Origin: Billgrantia antri
Lineage (GTDB): Bacteria > Pseudomonadota > Gammaproteobacteria > Pseudomonadales > Halomonadaceae
Direction of reading: 5' to 3'
NCBI RefSeq assembly: GCF_019430905.1
Contig: NZ_JAHYCA010000006.1
Location: 124,001-188,000 of the forward strand
Length of the DNA: 64,000 nt
In this document: piece by piece, positions 35,096-44,085 of the stretch
How the letters are laid out: every line of letters begins with the position of its first letter
Numbering within the stretch: position 1 is the first letter of the stretch
Notes under the pieces: model-generated
Databases searched by the model: none
What the model saw: the letters and a program-made list of their open reading frames with translations, nothing else
Told to the model about the DNA's origin: nothing
Translations under genes and position numbers: made by a program

Positions 35096-38000
35096 TCCGC
35101 TGGTTTGCCGGCCATCCCACGGCGGCCAATCTGCTGCTGATTCTGTTGCTGGCTGCAGGCCTCTTCTCGATCCCCTCGCTCAAGCGCGAAACCTTTCCCG
35201 ACTATCGGCCGGTGGAGGTGAGCATCGAGGTGGTATATCGCGGGGCGAGTGCCGCCGACGTCGAGGATGCCGTGTGCCGCCGCCTGCACGAGGCGGTGAA
35301 CGGCGTCCGGTTCCTCGATGAGTTCGTATGCGTGGCCCAGGACAACCTGGCCAGCGCCACTGCCACCATGCAGGCCGATGGCGATGCCCTGCGCTTCCTC
35401 AGCGAGATCGATACCGAGATCGATGCAATCACCGAACTGCCCGCACGAGCCGAGACGCCAGTGGTGCGTGAGCTGCATCGTAGCGACCCGGTCGCGGCGA
35501 TTGCGGTCTCGGCCGACATGCCTCCCCGCCAGCTCGAGGAGTACGCCCTGCGCCTCGAGGAGCGCCTCATGGCGCTGGCCGGTGTCGCCGACGTGGCGAT
35601 CCACGGCATGTCCCAGCGCCAGTGGCAGGTGGAGGTTCCCGCCGAGGTGCTCGGCCAGTACGGTCTCTCGGCACGCGAGCTGGCGCGACGCATCGCCGCC
35701 CAGAACCTGGACCTGCCGCTGGGCACCCTGGAGACGCCGGATCGCGACATCCTGCTGCGCTTCAGCGACCAGCGGCGCTCGTTGCGTGAACTGGAGCGCC
35801 TGGTGGTGCTATCCGATCCCGCCGGCGGCGAACTGACCCTGGGCGACATTGCCACCCTCACCGAGACCGGCGAGCGCGAGGAAGAGACGCTTCGCTTCAA
35901 CGGCGAGCCGGCGCTGGTGCTGGAGGTGAACAAGAGCCTGCGTGACGATGCCCTGGCGGTGAAAGCGCGCCTCGAGGCACTGATTGCGGCGGAGCGGCGC
36001 CGCTTCGATGGGGGGATCTCGCTGACCCTGACCCAGGACATGACCGGCATCGTTCGCGACCGCCTGCGAATGCTGGTCGTCAACGGCATCATGGGCCTGG
36101 TGCTGGTGATGCTGACGATGAGCCTATTCTTTCGGCCCCGTCTGGCGCTGTGGGCGGTGCTGGGGCTGCCGGCGGCATTCATGGGCGCCTTCGTGGTGAT
36201 GGCGCTCACCGGCCTGTCGATCAACATGATTACCCTAGTGTCGCTGCTGATGGCCATCGGTATCGTCATGGACGACGCCATCGTCATCACCGACAACATC
36301 GTCGCCCACGCCGAGGAGAGTGCCACCCCGCTGGAGGCCGTGGTGGCCGGCACCCGCCAGGTGCTTCCGGGGGTGCTGTCGTCGTTCCTGACCACTGCCT
36401 CGGTCTTCGTCCCGCTCTCCTTCCTGGCCGGTGAGCTGGGCGCCGTGCTGGAAGTGTTGCCGGTCGTGCTGATCGCTGCCCTGGCGGCGAGTCTCGTCGA
36501 GGCATTCTGGATCCTGCCCCATCATCTCAAGGGCAGCCTGGCGCCTCATCAGGCGGGGCATGACTCGCGCTTCCGTAGCGCATTCGAGAGGTACTTCGTC
36601 CGTTTTCGCGAAGGGGTGGGGCGGCTGGCCGATGGGGCGATCCGCTGGCGCCATGCGGTGCTGGGCACCATGCTGGCCGTGCTGCTGGGTTCGGCCGGCT
36701 TCATGGCCGGTGGTCACATCGGCAGCGAGGCCATGCCCGCCATCGACGGCGACGTGCTGGAGGCGCGTATCCTGATGCCCCAAGGGACGCCGTTGGCCCG
36801 CACCGAGGCCGTGGCCGAGCGGGTCGAGGCGGCCATGCGCGAACTCGATGCGCGCTATTCGCCCGATCAGCCGGAGGGCGCTCCACTGGTCGAGGCGATC
36901 CAGGTACGCTTCAATCACAACCCCAGTGCCAGAGAGACGGGGCCTCACGTGGCGACGGTCAGTGTCGACCTGCTGACCGCCGAGCGGCGCAGCGTTACCC
37001 TCGATACGCTGACCGAGGCATGGCGCGAGGCGATCGGCCAGGTCGAAGGCCTGCAACGCCTGATCATCCAGGAGCCCGGCTTCGGTCCCGCCGGGGTGCC
37101 CGTGGAGGTGCGTCTGGCTGGTGAAGACCTGCATGCCATCAAGGCCGCGGCGGCGGAGCTGACCGCACACCTCGGGAGCTACTCGGCGGTCTACAACGTG
37201 ATCGACGACCTGCGTCTGGGCAAGCCTCAGCGCGCCTATTCCCTGGCCGCAGGGGCCCACGGCCTGGGACTCACCGCCGAGGAGGTGGCCGGCCAACTGC
37301 GTGCGGCCCTGCTCGGCGAAATCGCCGATACCCAGCGTATCGGCGAGCAGGAGGTCGAGGTCCTGGTGCGCCAGGCCGAGAGCGACCGCGACGGGCGCGA
37401 TGACCTGGCGGACCAGACGCTCTCGCTGCCCGACGGCAGCCGGGTGCCGCTCTCCGTCGTCGCCGATGTGGAGGAGCGCCGCGAGTGGGCGCGCATTACC
37501 CGCATCGACGGACGGCGCACCGTCACCGTGGAGGCCAACGTCGACGCCCGTCAGGCCAGCGGCCAGGCCATCGTCGATGACCTGCAGAGCAGCGGTTGGC
37601 TGCAGGCCTTCCAGACGCGGCACCCCGAGGTGGAGGTATTCTTCGAGGGGCAGGTCGCCAGCGCCGCCGAGACTGGCGGTTCGATCCGTCGCGCCCTGCT
37701 GATCGGCCTGTTGGGCATCTTCGTGGTGCTGTCGTTCCAGTTCCGCAGCTACGTCGAACCGCTGATCGTCATGCTGTCGATCCCGCTGGCGTTCATCGGG
37801 GCGCTGTGGGGTCACGTGCTGATGGGGTACTACCTCTCCCTGCCGTCGCTGATTGGCGCGGCATCGCTGGCCGGCATCGTGGTCAACAACGCCATCCTGC
37901 TGATCCAGTTCATCAAGGCGCATCGCGAGCAGGGCATGGCGGCGTCGGCGGCGGCGGGGCAGGCCAGCCGCGACCGGCTGCGGGCCATTCTGATCTCCTC

Positions 38001-38238
38001 CTTCACCACCATTGCCGGCCTGCTGCCGCTGCTGGCCGAGACCAGCACCCAGGCGGCTGCCATCAAGCCGCTGGTGATTTCGGTCGTGTTCGGGCTGCTC
38101 AGCGCCACCGTGCTGGTGCTGGTGGCGATCCCGGCGCTCTACGTGTTGTTCGACGACTGGGGGTGGCTGCGCGGGCGACCTACAACGCCCACACCAGGGC
38201 CAGGAGAATTCCCCAAGCCATCAGGCCGAAGGCAATGA
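35092..38238 (+). CDS. RND-family efflux transporter (AcrB/HAE1 superfamily)
   Basis: A 1048-residue inner-membrane proton antiporter. The twelve-helix pattern has two large periplasmic loops after TM1 and TM7. TM4 contains the proton-relay aspartates in GIVMDDAIVITDN, and TM10 carries GIVVNNAILLIQF. Substrate cannot be read from sequence. Its start overlaps the adaptor stop by 4 bp. Its 3' end overlaps the convergent membrane-protein gene by 59 bp. Confidence 0.93.
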   Translation: MIRWFAGHPTAANLLLILLLAAGLFSIPSLKRETFPDYRPVEVSIEVVYRGASAADVEDAVCRRLHEAVNGVRFLDEFVCVAQDNLASATATMQADGDALRFLSEIDTEIDAITELPARAETPVVRELHRSDPVAAIAVSADMPPRQLEEYALRLEERLMALAGVADVAIHGMSQRQWQVEVPAEVLGQYGLSARELARRIAAQNLDLPLGTLETPDRDILLRFSDQRRSLRELERLVVLSDPAGGELTLGDIATLTETGEREEETLRFNGEPALVLEVNKSLRDDALAVKARLEALIAAERRRFDGGISLTLTQDMTGIVRDRLRMLVVNGIMGLVLVMLTMSLFFRPRLALWAVLGLPAAFMGAFVVMALTGLSINMITLVSLLMAIGIVMDDAIVITDNIVAHAEESATPLEAVVAGTRQVLPGVLSSFLTTASVFVPLSFLAGELGAVLEVLPVVLIAALAASLVEAFWILPHHLKGSLAPHQAGHDSRFRSAFERYFVRFREGVGRLADGAIRWRHAVLGTMLAVLLGSAGFMAGGHIGSEAMPAIDGDVLEARILMPQGTPLARTEAVAERVEAAMRELDARYSPDQPEGAPLVEAIQVRFNHNPSARETGPHVATVSVDLLTAERRSVTLDTLTEAWREAIGQVEGLQRLIIQEPGFGPAGVPVEVRLAGEDLHAIKAAAAELTAHLGSYSAVYNVIDDLRLGKPQRAYSLAAGAHGLGLTAEEVAGQLRAALLGEIADTQRIGEQEVEVLVRQAESDRDGRDDLADQTLSLPDGSRVPLSVVADVEERREWARITRIDGRRTVTVEANVDARQASGQAIVDDLQSSGWLQAFQTRHPEVEVFFEGQVASAAETGGSIRRALLIGLLGIFVVLSFQFRSYVEPLIVMLSIPLAFIGALWGHVLMGYYLSLPSLIGAASLAGIVVNNAILLIQFIKAHREQGMAASAAAGQASRDRLRAILISSFTTIAGLLPLLAETSTQAAAIKPLVISVVFGLLSATVLVLVAIPALYVLFDDWGWLRGRPTTPTPGPGEFPKPSGRRQ

Positions 38239-38743
38239 CCGTGTAGGTGGCGGACATGACCATGACGTCGTCCTCCTCGCGTTCGGCCAGCGCCTGCAGG
38301 CCGTGGTAGACCAGCCCGCACGACAGCATCAGCGCCAGCAGTACGCCGCAGACGATGAATGCCATGTCGGGGACGAACAGTGTCAGTGCAGAGAACCACA
38401 GCGGCAGCGGCACCATGGCGGCGAGGAAGTAGGCATCGCGGTGGCTAAGTCGTAGGCGGTGGGCGTGCGCCACGCCGTGGATCAGCCAGCCCATCACCAG
38501 GAAGGTGAGCAGCTCGGCGGTGAGCAGCGCCGGAGCGATGATGGCCCAGGGGCGCTCGGCCAGGCCCTCCAGCAGGGCGTCGCCATGCCGGTGGATGGCG
38601 TAGTGAAGCATCACCGGCGGCAGCAGCGACAGCGGTAGCACCACGCGCAGGATCAGCGCGTTGAGGGAGGGGCGTTCGCGGCGCAGTTGCTGCCAGCCGC
38701 CTTCATGGGTGAAGGGCAGTTGCAGCAGATGGTTGATATCCAT
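38180..38743 (-). CDS. Yip1-like multi-spanning membrane protein
   Basis: A 187-residue protein with five hydrophobic segments after a short cytoplasmic N-terminus (MDINHLLQLPFTHEGGWQQL), reminiscent of bacterial Yip1-domain proteins. Function is unknown. ATG at 38743 is used. The 3' end runs 59 bp into the convergent RND gene, so the two mRNAs are antisense to each other there. Upstream is an AT-rich promoter-like stretch (38765-38790). Confidence 0.65.
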   Translation of the reverse strand: MDINHLLQLPFTHEGGWQQLRRERPSLNALILRVVLPLSLLPPVMLHYAIHRHGDALLEGLAERPWAIIAPALLTAELLTFLVMGWLIHGVAHAHRLRLSHRDAYFLAAMVPLPLWFSALTLFVPDMAFIVCGVLLALMLSCGLVYHGLQALAEREEDDVMVMSATYTVIAFGLMAWGILLALVWAL

Positions 38744-38826
38744 CAAGAAAGCTCTCGCGTCAGGGAAAAGTTGTTGTTTTTATTGATTTAGTCGCGAGGC
38801 GTGAGCCTGTCAAGCTATGAACGCAG

Positions 38827-38948
38827 GACAAATTGCCGAGCGAGATGAAGCGCAAGGCGCATGGAGCACAGGAACCGGAGCATATGGGGTATATGTGAGG
38901 ATTCCGCGCACCGCGCAACGCAGCGATTCGCTAGCGCAGGCATTTGTC
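38827..38948. repeat. Dispersed intergenic repeat, copy 1
   Basis: This roughly 122-bp non-coding element fills the gap between the Yip1-like gene and nirF. Its ends are near-inverted (gacaaattgcc at 38827, ggcatttgtc at 38948). Its middle shares ccggag-c-tatggggtata and gtgaggattc with a second, inverted copy at 48806-48938. Nothing coding is supported here; a 75-codon frame across it is not convincing. Confidence 0.7.
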
Positions 38949-40165
38949 TACAGCCCGATCTGGTGGGCCCGATGGGTGAAGAAGATGCCGCTAGGTGATT
39001 CGGCCGGCAGCCTGGCCAGTTCCTCGAAGGTGCGCGTGTCGTAGACCACGACCTGATCGCTGTCGCGGGCCGAGATCCAGATGTGCTCGCCGCGTGGGGT
39101 GAACTCCTTGTGCAGGATCGATTCGCCCGGCTCGAGGGTCTGGATCACCTCCAGCGTCTGGGTGTCGATCACCTGTACCTGGCCGTTGTCGGGGTGGGCG
39201 AAGGTGACCCACACCTGGCGCTCGTCGGGGCGGCTCATGACGAAGATCGGCTGTCCCTGCACCGGGATTCGTCCGACCAGCGACCAGTCGTCGCTGTCGG
39301 CCACCAGCACTTCGTGGCGTCCCACGGCGGGGAAAAAGGCCAGGTCGCCGGCCATCGCCCAGCCCTCCAGATGCGGCATCTTGTACACCGGCAGGCGTTC
39401 CTCGCCGCGGCCATAGTCGGGCAGGATGCGTTGCACGCCGTTCTCGGGGTGCCACAGGTCGAGCAGGGCCATGCCGTCCTCGCCGAATAGCCCGGCGATA
39501 TAGTAGCGCCCGTTGCCGGTGATCAGGGCGTCGTAAGGCTCCCGGCCCACGTCGCGATGCTTGTCGAGTACCGGCTCGTCGCCGCTCATGTCCAGGGTCC
39601 AGATCTCGCCGGCCTCGAACAGGCTGAAGACGAAGCGATTGCCGGGGGCATCGACCACTCCCACCACCTTGGCCTGGGCGATAGTGCCGTCGGCTTTCTC
39701 GTAGTCGGCCGGCACGTCGACCACCAGCTCCAGCGTTTCGGTATCGAACACCTTCACCCCGCCCGGCTCGTAGTTGCCCACCGCCACGAAGCGACCGTCC
39801 TGCGAGATGGCGCCACCGATGCTGTTGCCCGACTGGATGACGCGCCCGGCGATCTCGCCGGTGAGCAGATCGAGCTTGGTCAGCCCGCCGTCACGGCCGA
39901 AGACGAAGGCGTAGCGCGCATCGCGAGAGAATTTCACCGAGGCGTGGGAGAGATCGCCGAAGCCTTCGACATGGCGCAGCACCTCGCGGCGGGTGGTGTC
40001 GACCAGCGCCACGCTGCCGCTGGCACGCTCGACCACCACGCCCAGATCGCCGGTGCCGCGCAGCTCGGCGGCCGGGGCGGATGTCTCGGCACTGACCGGG
40101 GCGGCGACGAGCAGGGCCAGGCCCGCGGTGGCGAGCAGGCGCTTCAACGGGAAAGAAAGGGACAT
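38948..40165 (-). CDS. nirF: Heme d1 biosynthesis protein NirF
   Basis: A 405-residue periplasmic protein with a signal peptide ending near APVSAE, followed by a beta-propeller related to the d1 domain of NirS but lacking a cytochrome c domain. C-terminal PSGIFFTHRAHQIGL is NirF-like. NirF acts late in heme d1 maturation, after NirJ and before NirN. It lies 14 bp downstream of nirC and is presumably co-transcribed. Confidence 0.92.
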   Translation of the reverse strand: MSLSFPLKRLLATAGLALLVAAPVSAETSAPAAELRGTGDLGVVVERASGSVALVDTTRREVLRHVEGFGDLSHASVKFSRDARYAFVFGRDGGLTKLDLLTGEIAGRVIQSGNSIGGAISQDGRFVAVGNYEPGGVKVFDTETLELVVDVPADYEKADGTIAQAKVVGVVDAPGNRFVFSLFEAGEIWTLDMSGDEPVLDKHRDVGREPYDALITGNGRYYIAGLFGEDGMALLDLWHPENGVQRILPDYGRGEERLPVYKMPHLEGWAMAGDLAFFPAVGRHEVLVADSDDWSLVGRIPVQGQPIFVMSRPDERQVWVTFAHPDNGQVQVIDTQTLEVIQTLEPGESILHKEFTPRGEHIWISARDSDQVVVYDTRTFEELARLPAESPSGIFFTHRAHQIGL

Positions 40166-40179
40166 GGCGATCTCCAGAG

Positions 40180-40524
40180 TCAGTCGCGCTGTAGCGTTTC
40201 CAGGCGGTTGTCGGTGCGCAGATGGTCGGCCAGCCAGCGCGCCTCGACGTCGCTGAGCAGGGCCTTCCAGCCCGGCATCGCGCTGCCGGGGATGCCGTGC
40301 TGGATGATGTGGGCGAGTGCCTCGGGGCTGAAGCCCTGCATGCGGTCGCGGGGCAGCGCCGGGCCGAGGCCGCCGCGCAGGGTCATGCCGTGGCAGGAGC
40401 CGCAGTCCTGGTAGAGCAGGGTCTCGAGTTCGGCCTGACGCTCAGGGCCAGGCAGGTCGTCGCTCGCCAGGGCCGGGACGGCCAGGGCTGCGAACAGCAG
40501 CGACCTCAGAACCGACGTTGTCAT
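40180..40524 (-). CDS. nirC: Periplasmic monohaem cytochrome c NirC (c55X type)
   Basis: A 114-residue protein with a signal peptide (cut near PALASD), one heme site CGSCH and a later methionine in GSAMPGW as likely sixth ligand. NirC-type cytochromes serve heme d1 maturation or electron delivery to NirS. The ATG at 40524 follows acgagg; the longer frame to 40623 lacks signal-peptide form. It is transcribed away from nirD across a shared control region. Confidence 0.87.
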   Translation of the reverse strand: MTTSVLRSLLFAALAVPALASDDLPGPERQAELETLLYQDCGSCHGMTLRGGLGPALPRDRMQGFSPEALAHIIQHGIPGSAMPGWKALLSDVEARWLADHLRTDNRLETLQRD

Positions 40525-40648
40525 CTCGAACCTCGTGCAGCAGCGTGACGATGGGCCTGGCCAGGAGCGGGCCGTCGCCGCAGTGTCCCGCCCGGCACCA
40601 GTCGTCGCCTTGACCGTCATCAAGTGACCGCCAAGTCGCTCGGGTCTT

Positions 40649-40662
40649 TTGACTTACGTCAA
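40649..40662. promoter_or_regulatory. FNR/Dnr box between the divergent nir operons
   Basis: TTGAC-TTAC-GTCAA is a perfect inverted repeat of the FNR/CRP-family type used by Dnr/Nnr regulators of denitrification (consensus TTGAT/C-N4-A/GTCAA). It lies 125 bp from the nirC start and 91 bp from nirD and could serve both. No regulator gene is in the window. Confidence 0.8.
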
Positions 40663-40752
40663 CGGCACGTCCGATGACGGCATTCGGGACTGATGTGGCA
40701 TGTAAGATACCGCTTAAGATCATGCTTCCTTCGTCCTGCCCGGTACCTGCCC

Positions 40753-41271
40753 ATGGCCGAACTCGACGCACTCGACCGACGCCTCATCGATGCCTTTCAG
40801 CGCGACCTGCCGCTCTGTACCCGCCCTTTTGCCGCCATGGCCGAACGCTTGGGCGTGAGCGAGGCGGAGGTGCTGGAGCGTCTTCAAACCCTTCAGCAGG
40901 GAGAAGTGTTGAGTCGCGTGGGACCGGTGTTCGACCACGCCCGCGCCGGGGCCAGCCTGCTGGCGGCGGTGGCCGTGCCCGAGGCCGAGTGCGACACGGT
41001 GGCAGCGGCGATCAATCGCTCCCCGGGCGTCAATCACAACTACGCACGTGAAGACCTGGCGCGTGAAGACCTGGCCCGCGACGGCCAGGTCAGTGGCATC
41101 GACTACAACCTCTGGTTCGTGATGACGGCCGCCGACGAGGTGCAGCTCGAGGCACGCCTGGAGGCGCTGGAGGAGGAGCTGGAGCGGCCGCTGCTGCGCC
41201 TGCCGATGGTCGAGGGCTACCACATCGACCTCGGATTCCCGATTCCCTGGGCCGAGCTGGGGGGGCCATGA
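40753..41271 (+). CDS. nirD: Siroheme decarboxylase subunit NirD (Lrp/AsnC-like)
   Basis: A 172-residue protein with an Lrp/AsnC-like N-terminal helix-turn-helix and a C-terminal RAM-like domain, as in all four NirD/L/G/H proteins that decarboxylate siroheme to didecarboxysiroheme. Order and size fit NirD. It carries a 15-bp in-frame tandem repeat (41047-41076) giving REDLA twice just after HNYA, where the paralogs have only a few residues. Confidence 0.85.
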   Translation: MAELDALDRRLIDAFQRDLPLCTRPFAAMAERLGVSEAEVLERLQTLQQGEVLSRVGPVFDHARAGASLLAAVAVPEAECDTVAAAINRSPGVNHNYAREDLAREDLARDGQVSGIDYNLWFVMTAADEVQLEARLEALEEELERPLLRLPMVEGYHIDLGFPIPWAELGGP

Positions 41272-41789
41272 CACAACCGACCTCAACGACCATGATCCCT
41301 CGGGACGAGGCCGCACCGTGGCGCCTGAGGGCGTTGCTGGAGCGCGGTCTGCCGTTGACCGAGCGGCCCTGGCTGGCGCTCGCCGAGGCGTGCGGCATGA
41401 GCGAAGGCGAAGTGCTGGCCTGGGTCGAGCGCTGGCGGCGAGAGGGGTTGATCAAGCGCATGGGGCTGGTGGTGCGCCATCACGCCCTGGGCATTCGCGC
41501 CAATGCCATGGTGGTGTGGGACCTGCCCGACGAGCACGTGAGCGAGGTGGGCCGGCAACTGGCCGCCGAGCCTGCGGTGACGCTTTGCTATCGCCGTCGG
41601 CGGCGGCTGCCCGAGTGGCCCTACAACCTGTTCTGCATGATCCACGGCACCCGGCGCGAACGGGTGCTGGCGGCACTCGATGAGATCGCCGGACGCCACG
41701 GCTTGCAGGAGACGCCTCACCGCGTGCTGTTCTGTCGCAAGGCTTACAAGCAGCGCGGCGGCCGTTATACCCGCGAGGAACGAATATGA
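41268..41789 (+). CDS. nirL: Siroheme decarboxylase subunit NirL
   Basis: A 173-residue Lrp/AsnC-like protein. Conserved features with the nir paralogs are the LPLTERPW helix start, IKRMGLVVRHHALG (histidines near the proposed active site) and YRRRRRLPEWPYNLFCM. It works with NirD, G and H on siroheme. ATGA overlap with nirD indicates coupling. Confidence 0.85.
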   Translation: MTQPTSTTMIPRDEAAPWRLRALLERGLPLTERPWLALAEACGMSEGEVLAWVERWRREGLIKRMGLVVRHHALGIRANAMVVWDLPDEHVSEVGRQLAAEPAVTLCYRRRRRLPEWPYNLFCMIHGTRRERVLAALDEIAGRHGLQETPHRVLFCRKAYKQRGGRYTREERI

Positions 41790-42268
41790 GCGTCGAGCGC
41801 ACACCCCGCCCGGCACAGACCGAACTCGACGATGCCGACCGGCGCATCGTCAATCGCCTGCAGGCGGGCCTGCCGCTGGTGGCGTCGCCCTATGCCGCGG
41901 TGGCCGACGAGCTCGCGCTCTCCGAAGGCGAGCTGCTCTACCGCCTGGAGCGGCTGCTCGAGGCCGGCGTACTGAGTCGCTTTGGCCCCATGTACCACGC
42001 CGAGCGCCTCGGTGGCGGGCTTACCCTGGCGGCGCTGGCGGTGCCGGAGGCCGATTTCGAACGGGTGTCCGTGCTGGTCAATGCCTTTCCCGAGGTAGCG
42101 CACAATTACCGCCGCGAGCATCGCCTCAACATGTGGTTCGTGCTGGCCACCGAAACTCCCGAGCGCATCGCCGAGGTTATCGGCGAGATCGAGACCGTCA
42201 CCGGCCTCGCGGTCTTCAACATGCCCAAGCAGGAGGAATTCCATGTCCGTCTCCACCTCCCTGTTTGA
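41786..42268 (+). CDS. nirG: Siroheme decarboxylase subunit NirG
   Basis: A 160-residue Lrp/AsnC-like protein most like NirD (LSRFGPMYHAERLGGG, VAHNYRREHRLNMWFV). Its place between the NirL-like and NirH-like genes matches the P. aeruginosa nirDLGH order. It overlaps nirL by 4 bp and nirH by 26 bp. Confidence 0.85.
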   Translation: MSVERTPRPAQTELDDADRRIVNRLQAGLPLVASPYAAVADELALSEGELLYRLERLLEAGVLSRFGPMYHAERLGGGLTLAALAVPEADFERVSVLVNAFPEVAHNYRREHRLNMWFVLATETPERIAEVIGEIETVTGLAVFNMPKQEEFHVRLHLPV

Positions 42269-42776
42269 GGCAGCGGCGAATGGCCTGGATGAGCGCGATC
42301 GCGCCATCGTCCTGGCGACCCAGGCCGGCCTGCCGCTGGTGCCGGATCCCTGGGGGGCGGTAGGCGGCCCGCTAGGTATGGCCGCGGACGAGGTGCGCGT
42401 ACGCATGCAGCGCATGGTCGAGACCGGCGTCATCCGCCGCATCGCCGCGGTGCCCAATCACTACCGCCTGGGCTACGTGGCCAATGGCATGAGCGTCTGG
42501 GACGTCGACGACGCCCATGTCGAGCGCCTGGGACGAGAGATCGCCGCCGTGCCCGGCGTGAGCCATTGCTACCGGCGACCGCGCCACCTGCCAGAGTGGC
42601 CGTACAACCTGTTCGTCATGCTTCACGGACATGAGCGCCAAGAGGTCGAGCGCCAGGCCGAGGCGCTGCGCGAGCGGCTCGGCGATGCCTGTCGCGACCA
42701 CCGCATCCTTTACAGCTCCCGGATTCTCAAGAAGACCGGCCTGCGGCTCGGCCGCCGGCCCGTCCCGCCGCGCTGA
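42243..42776 (+). CDS. nirH: Siroheme decarboxylase subunit NirH
   Basis: A 177-residue Lrp/AsnC-like protein most similar to NirL (IRRIAAVPNHYRLGYVANGMSVWDV, YRRPRHLPEWPYNLFVM). It is the last of the four decarboxylase subunits. The start lies inside nirG, preceded by gcaggagga, so translation is coupled. Confidence 0.85.
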   Translation: MSVSTSLFEAAANGLDERDRAIVLATQAGLPLVPDPWGAVGGPLGMAADEVRVRMQRMVETGVIRRIAAVPNHYRLGYVANGMSVWDVDDAHVERLGREIAAVPGVSHCYRRPRHLPEWPYNLFVMLHGHERQEVERQAEALRERLGDACRDHRILYSSRILKKTGLRLGRRPVPPR

Positions 42777-42804
42777 GGCTTGCCTCGCGCCAGAGGAGGT
42801 TTGC

Positions 42805-44004
42805 ATGTTTCGCGTCACCCGCTACGTCAAGTCGCTGCTCGAGCCGACTCCTCCACCGCCCGTCCGCAAGCCCCCCGGGCCGGTGGTGATATGGAACCTG
42901 ATCCGGCGCTGCAACCTGACCTGCAAGCACTGCTATACGGTGTCGGCGGACATCGACTTCAAGGGCGAGCTTTCCACCGAGGAGGCCTTTACCGTTCTCG
43001 ATGACCTCAAGCAGTTCCGGGTGCCTGCGCTGATCCTCTCCGGCGGTGAGCCGCTGATGCGTCCCGACATCTTCGAGATCTCCAGGCGCGCCCGGGAGCT
43101 CGGCATCTACACCGGCCTCTCCACCAACGGCACCCTGATCGACGAGCGCAACATCGCCCGTATCGCCGAGTGCGGCTACGACTACGTGGGCATCAGCATC
43201 GACGGTCTCGAGGCCACCCACGACGAGTTTCGCCGTCGCCAGGGGGCGTTTCGCGAGTCCATGCATGCGGTCAAGCTGTGCAAGCAGCACGGCATCAAGG
43301 TTGGACTGCGCTTCACTCTGACCCAGCAGAACTACGAACAGCTCGACGCCATCCTGGCGCTGATCGACGAGCACGACGTCGACAAGTTCTATCTCTCGCA
43401 CCTCAACTACGGTGGGCGCGGCCATCGGCACCGCAAGCAGGACGCCTGGTACCAGATGACCCGCGACGCCATGAGCCGGCTGTTCGATCATTGTCGGGCC
43501 GAACTCGAGCGCGGCGTCGAGCGCGAATATGTCACCGGCAACAACGACGCCGACGGCCCCTTCCTGCTGATGTGGGCCCGCGAGCACTTTCCCGATCAGG
43601 CCGAGGCGTTGGAGCAGCGCCTGATCCAGTGGGGCGGCAACGCCTCGGGCGAGTTCATCGCCAATATCGATAACTTGGGCACGGTGCACCCGGATACCTT
43701 CTGGTGGGACCACGATCTCGGCAACGTGCGCCAGCGTCCGTTCTCGGAAATCTGGCGCGACAGCCAGGATGCCCTGATGCAGGGATTCCGCCAGCGCCCT
43801 CGGCCGCTCAAGGGACGCTGCGCCGAGTGCCGCTTCCTTGCCATCTGCAACGGCAATACCCGGGTGCGGGCGTGGAAGGTGACCGGCGATCCCTGGGAGG
43901 AGGATCCCGGCTGCTACCTGAGCAACGCGGAGATCGGCGTCGAGCAGGGCTGTCAGCGTCGCGTGGCAGCTCCTTTCGATGCCATTCAGGCCATAGAGCT
44001 CTGA
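42805..44004 (+). CDS. nirJ: Heme d1 biosynthesis radical SAM protein NirJ
   Basis: A 399-residue radical-SAM enzyme with CNLTCKHC (Cys36, Cys40, Cys43), LILSGGEPL, and a C-terminal cysteine-rich SPASM-like region ending GRCAECRFLAICNG. It replaces two propionate side chains of didecarboxysiroheme to form the heme d1 skeleton. The ATG at 42805 with gaggaggt is chosen; the frame upstream is a shadow of nirH. An 81-bp gap without a gene follows. Confidence 0.95.
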   Translation: MFRVTRYVKSLLEPTPPPPVRKPPGPVVIWNLIRRCNLTCKHCYTVSADIDFKGELSTEEAFTVLDDLKQFRVPALILSGGEPLMRPDIFEISRRARELGIYTGLSTNGTLIDERNIARIAECGYDYVGISIDGLEATHDEFRRRQGAFRESMHAVKLCKQHGIKVGLRFTLTQQNYEQLDAILALIDEHDVDKFYLSHLNYGGRGHRHRKQDAWYQMTRDAMSRLFDHCRAELERGVEREYVTGNNDADGPFLLMWAREHFPDQAEALEQRLIQWGGNASGEFIANIDNLGTVHPDTFWWDHDLGNVRQRPFSEIWRDSQDALMQGFRQRPRPLKGRCAECRFLAICNGNTRVRAWKVTGDPWEEDPGCYLSNAEIGVEQGCQRRVAAPFDAIQAIEL

Positions 44005-44085
44005 CACGAACGCGTGCCGACGAACGAATTCTGCACAGAAAAACGACTGCCAAGATCGCGTTGACGCTTCGGGGAGAGGCCGACC

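Noticed and set aside
36235-37923. A 562-codon minus-strand frame inside the RND transporter gene.
   Set aside because: It is the antisense shadow of a strongly conserved transporter; its composition is typical of reverse frames in high-GC genes.
38817-39044. A 75-codon plus-strand frame across the repeat before nirF.
   Set aside because: It lies in a non-coding repeat and then antisense to nirF; no domain and no conserved composition.
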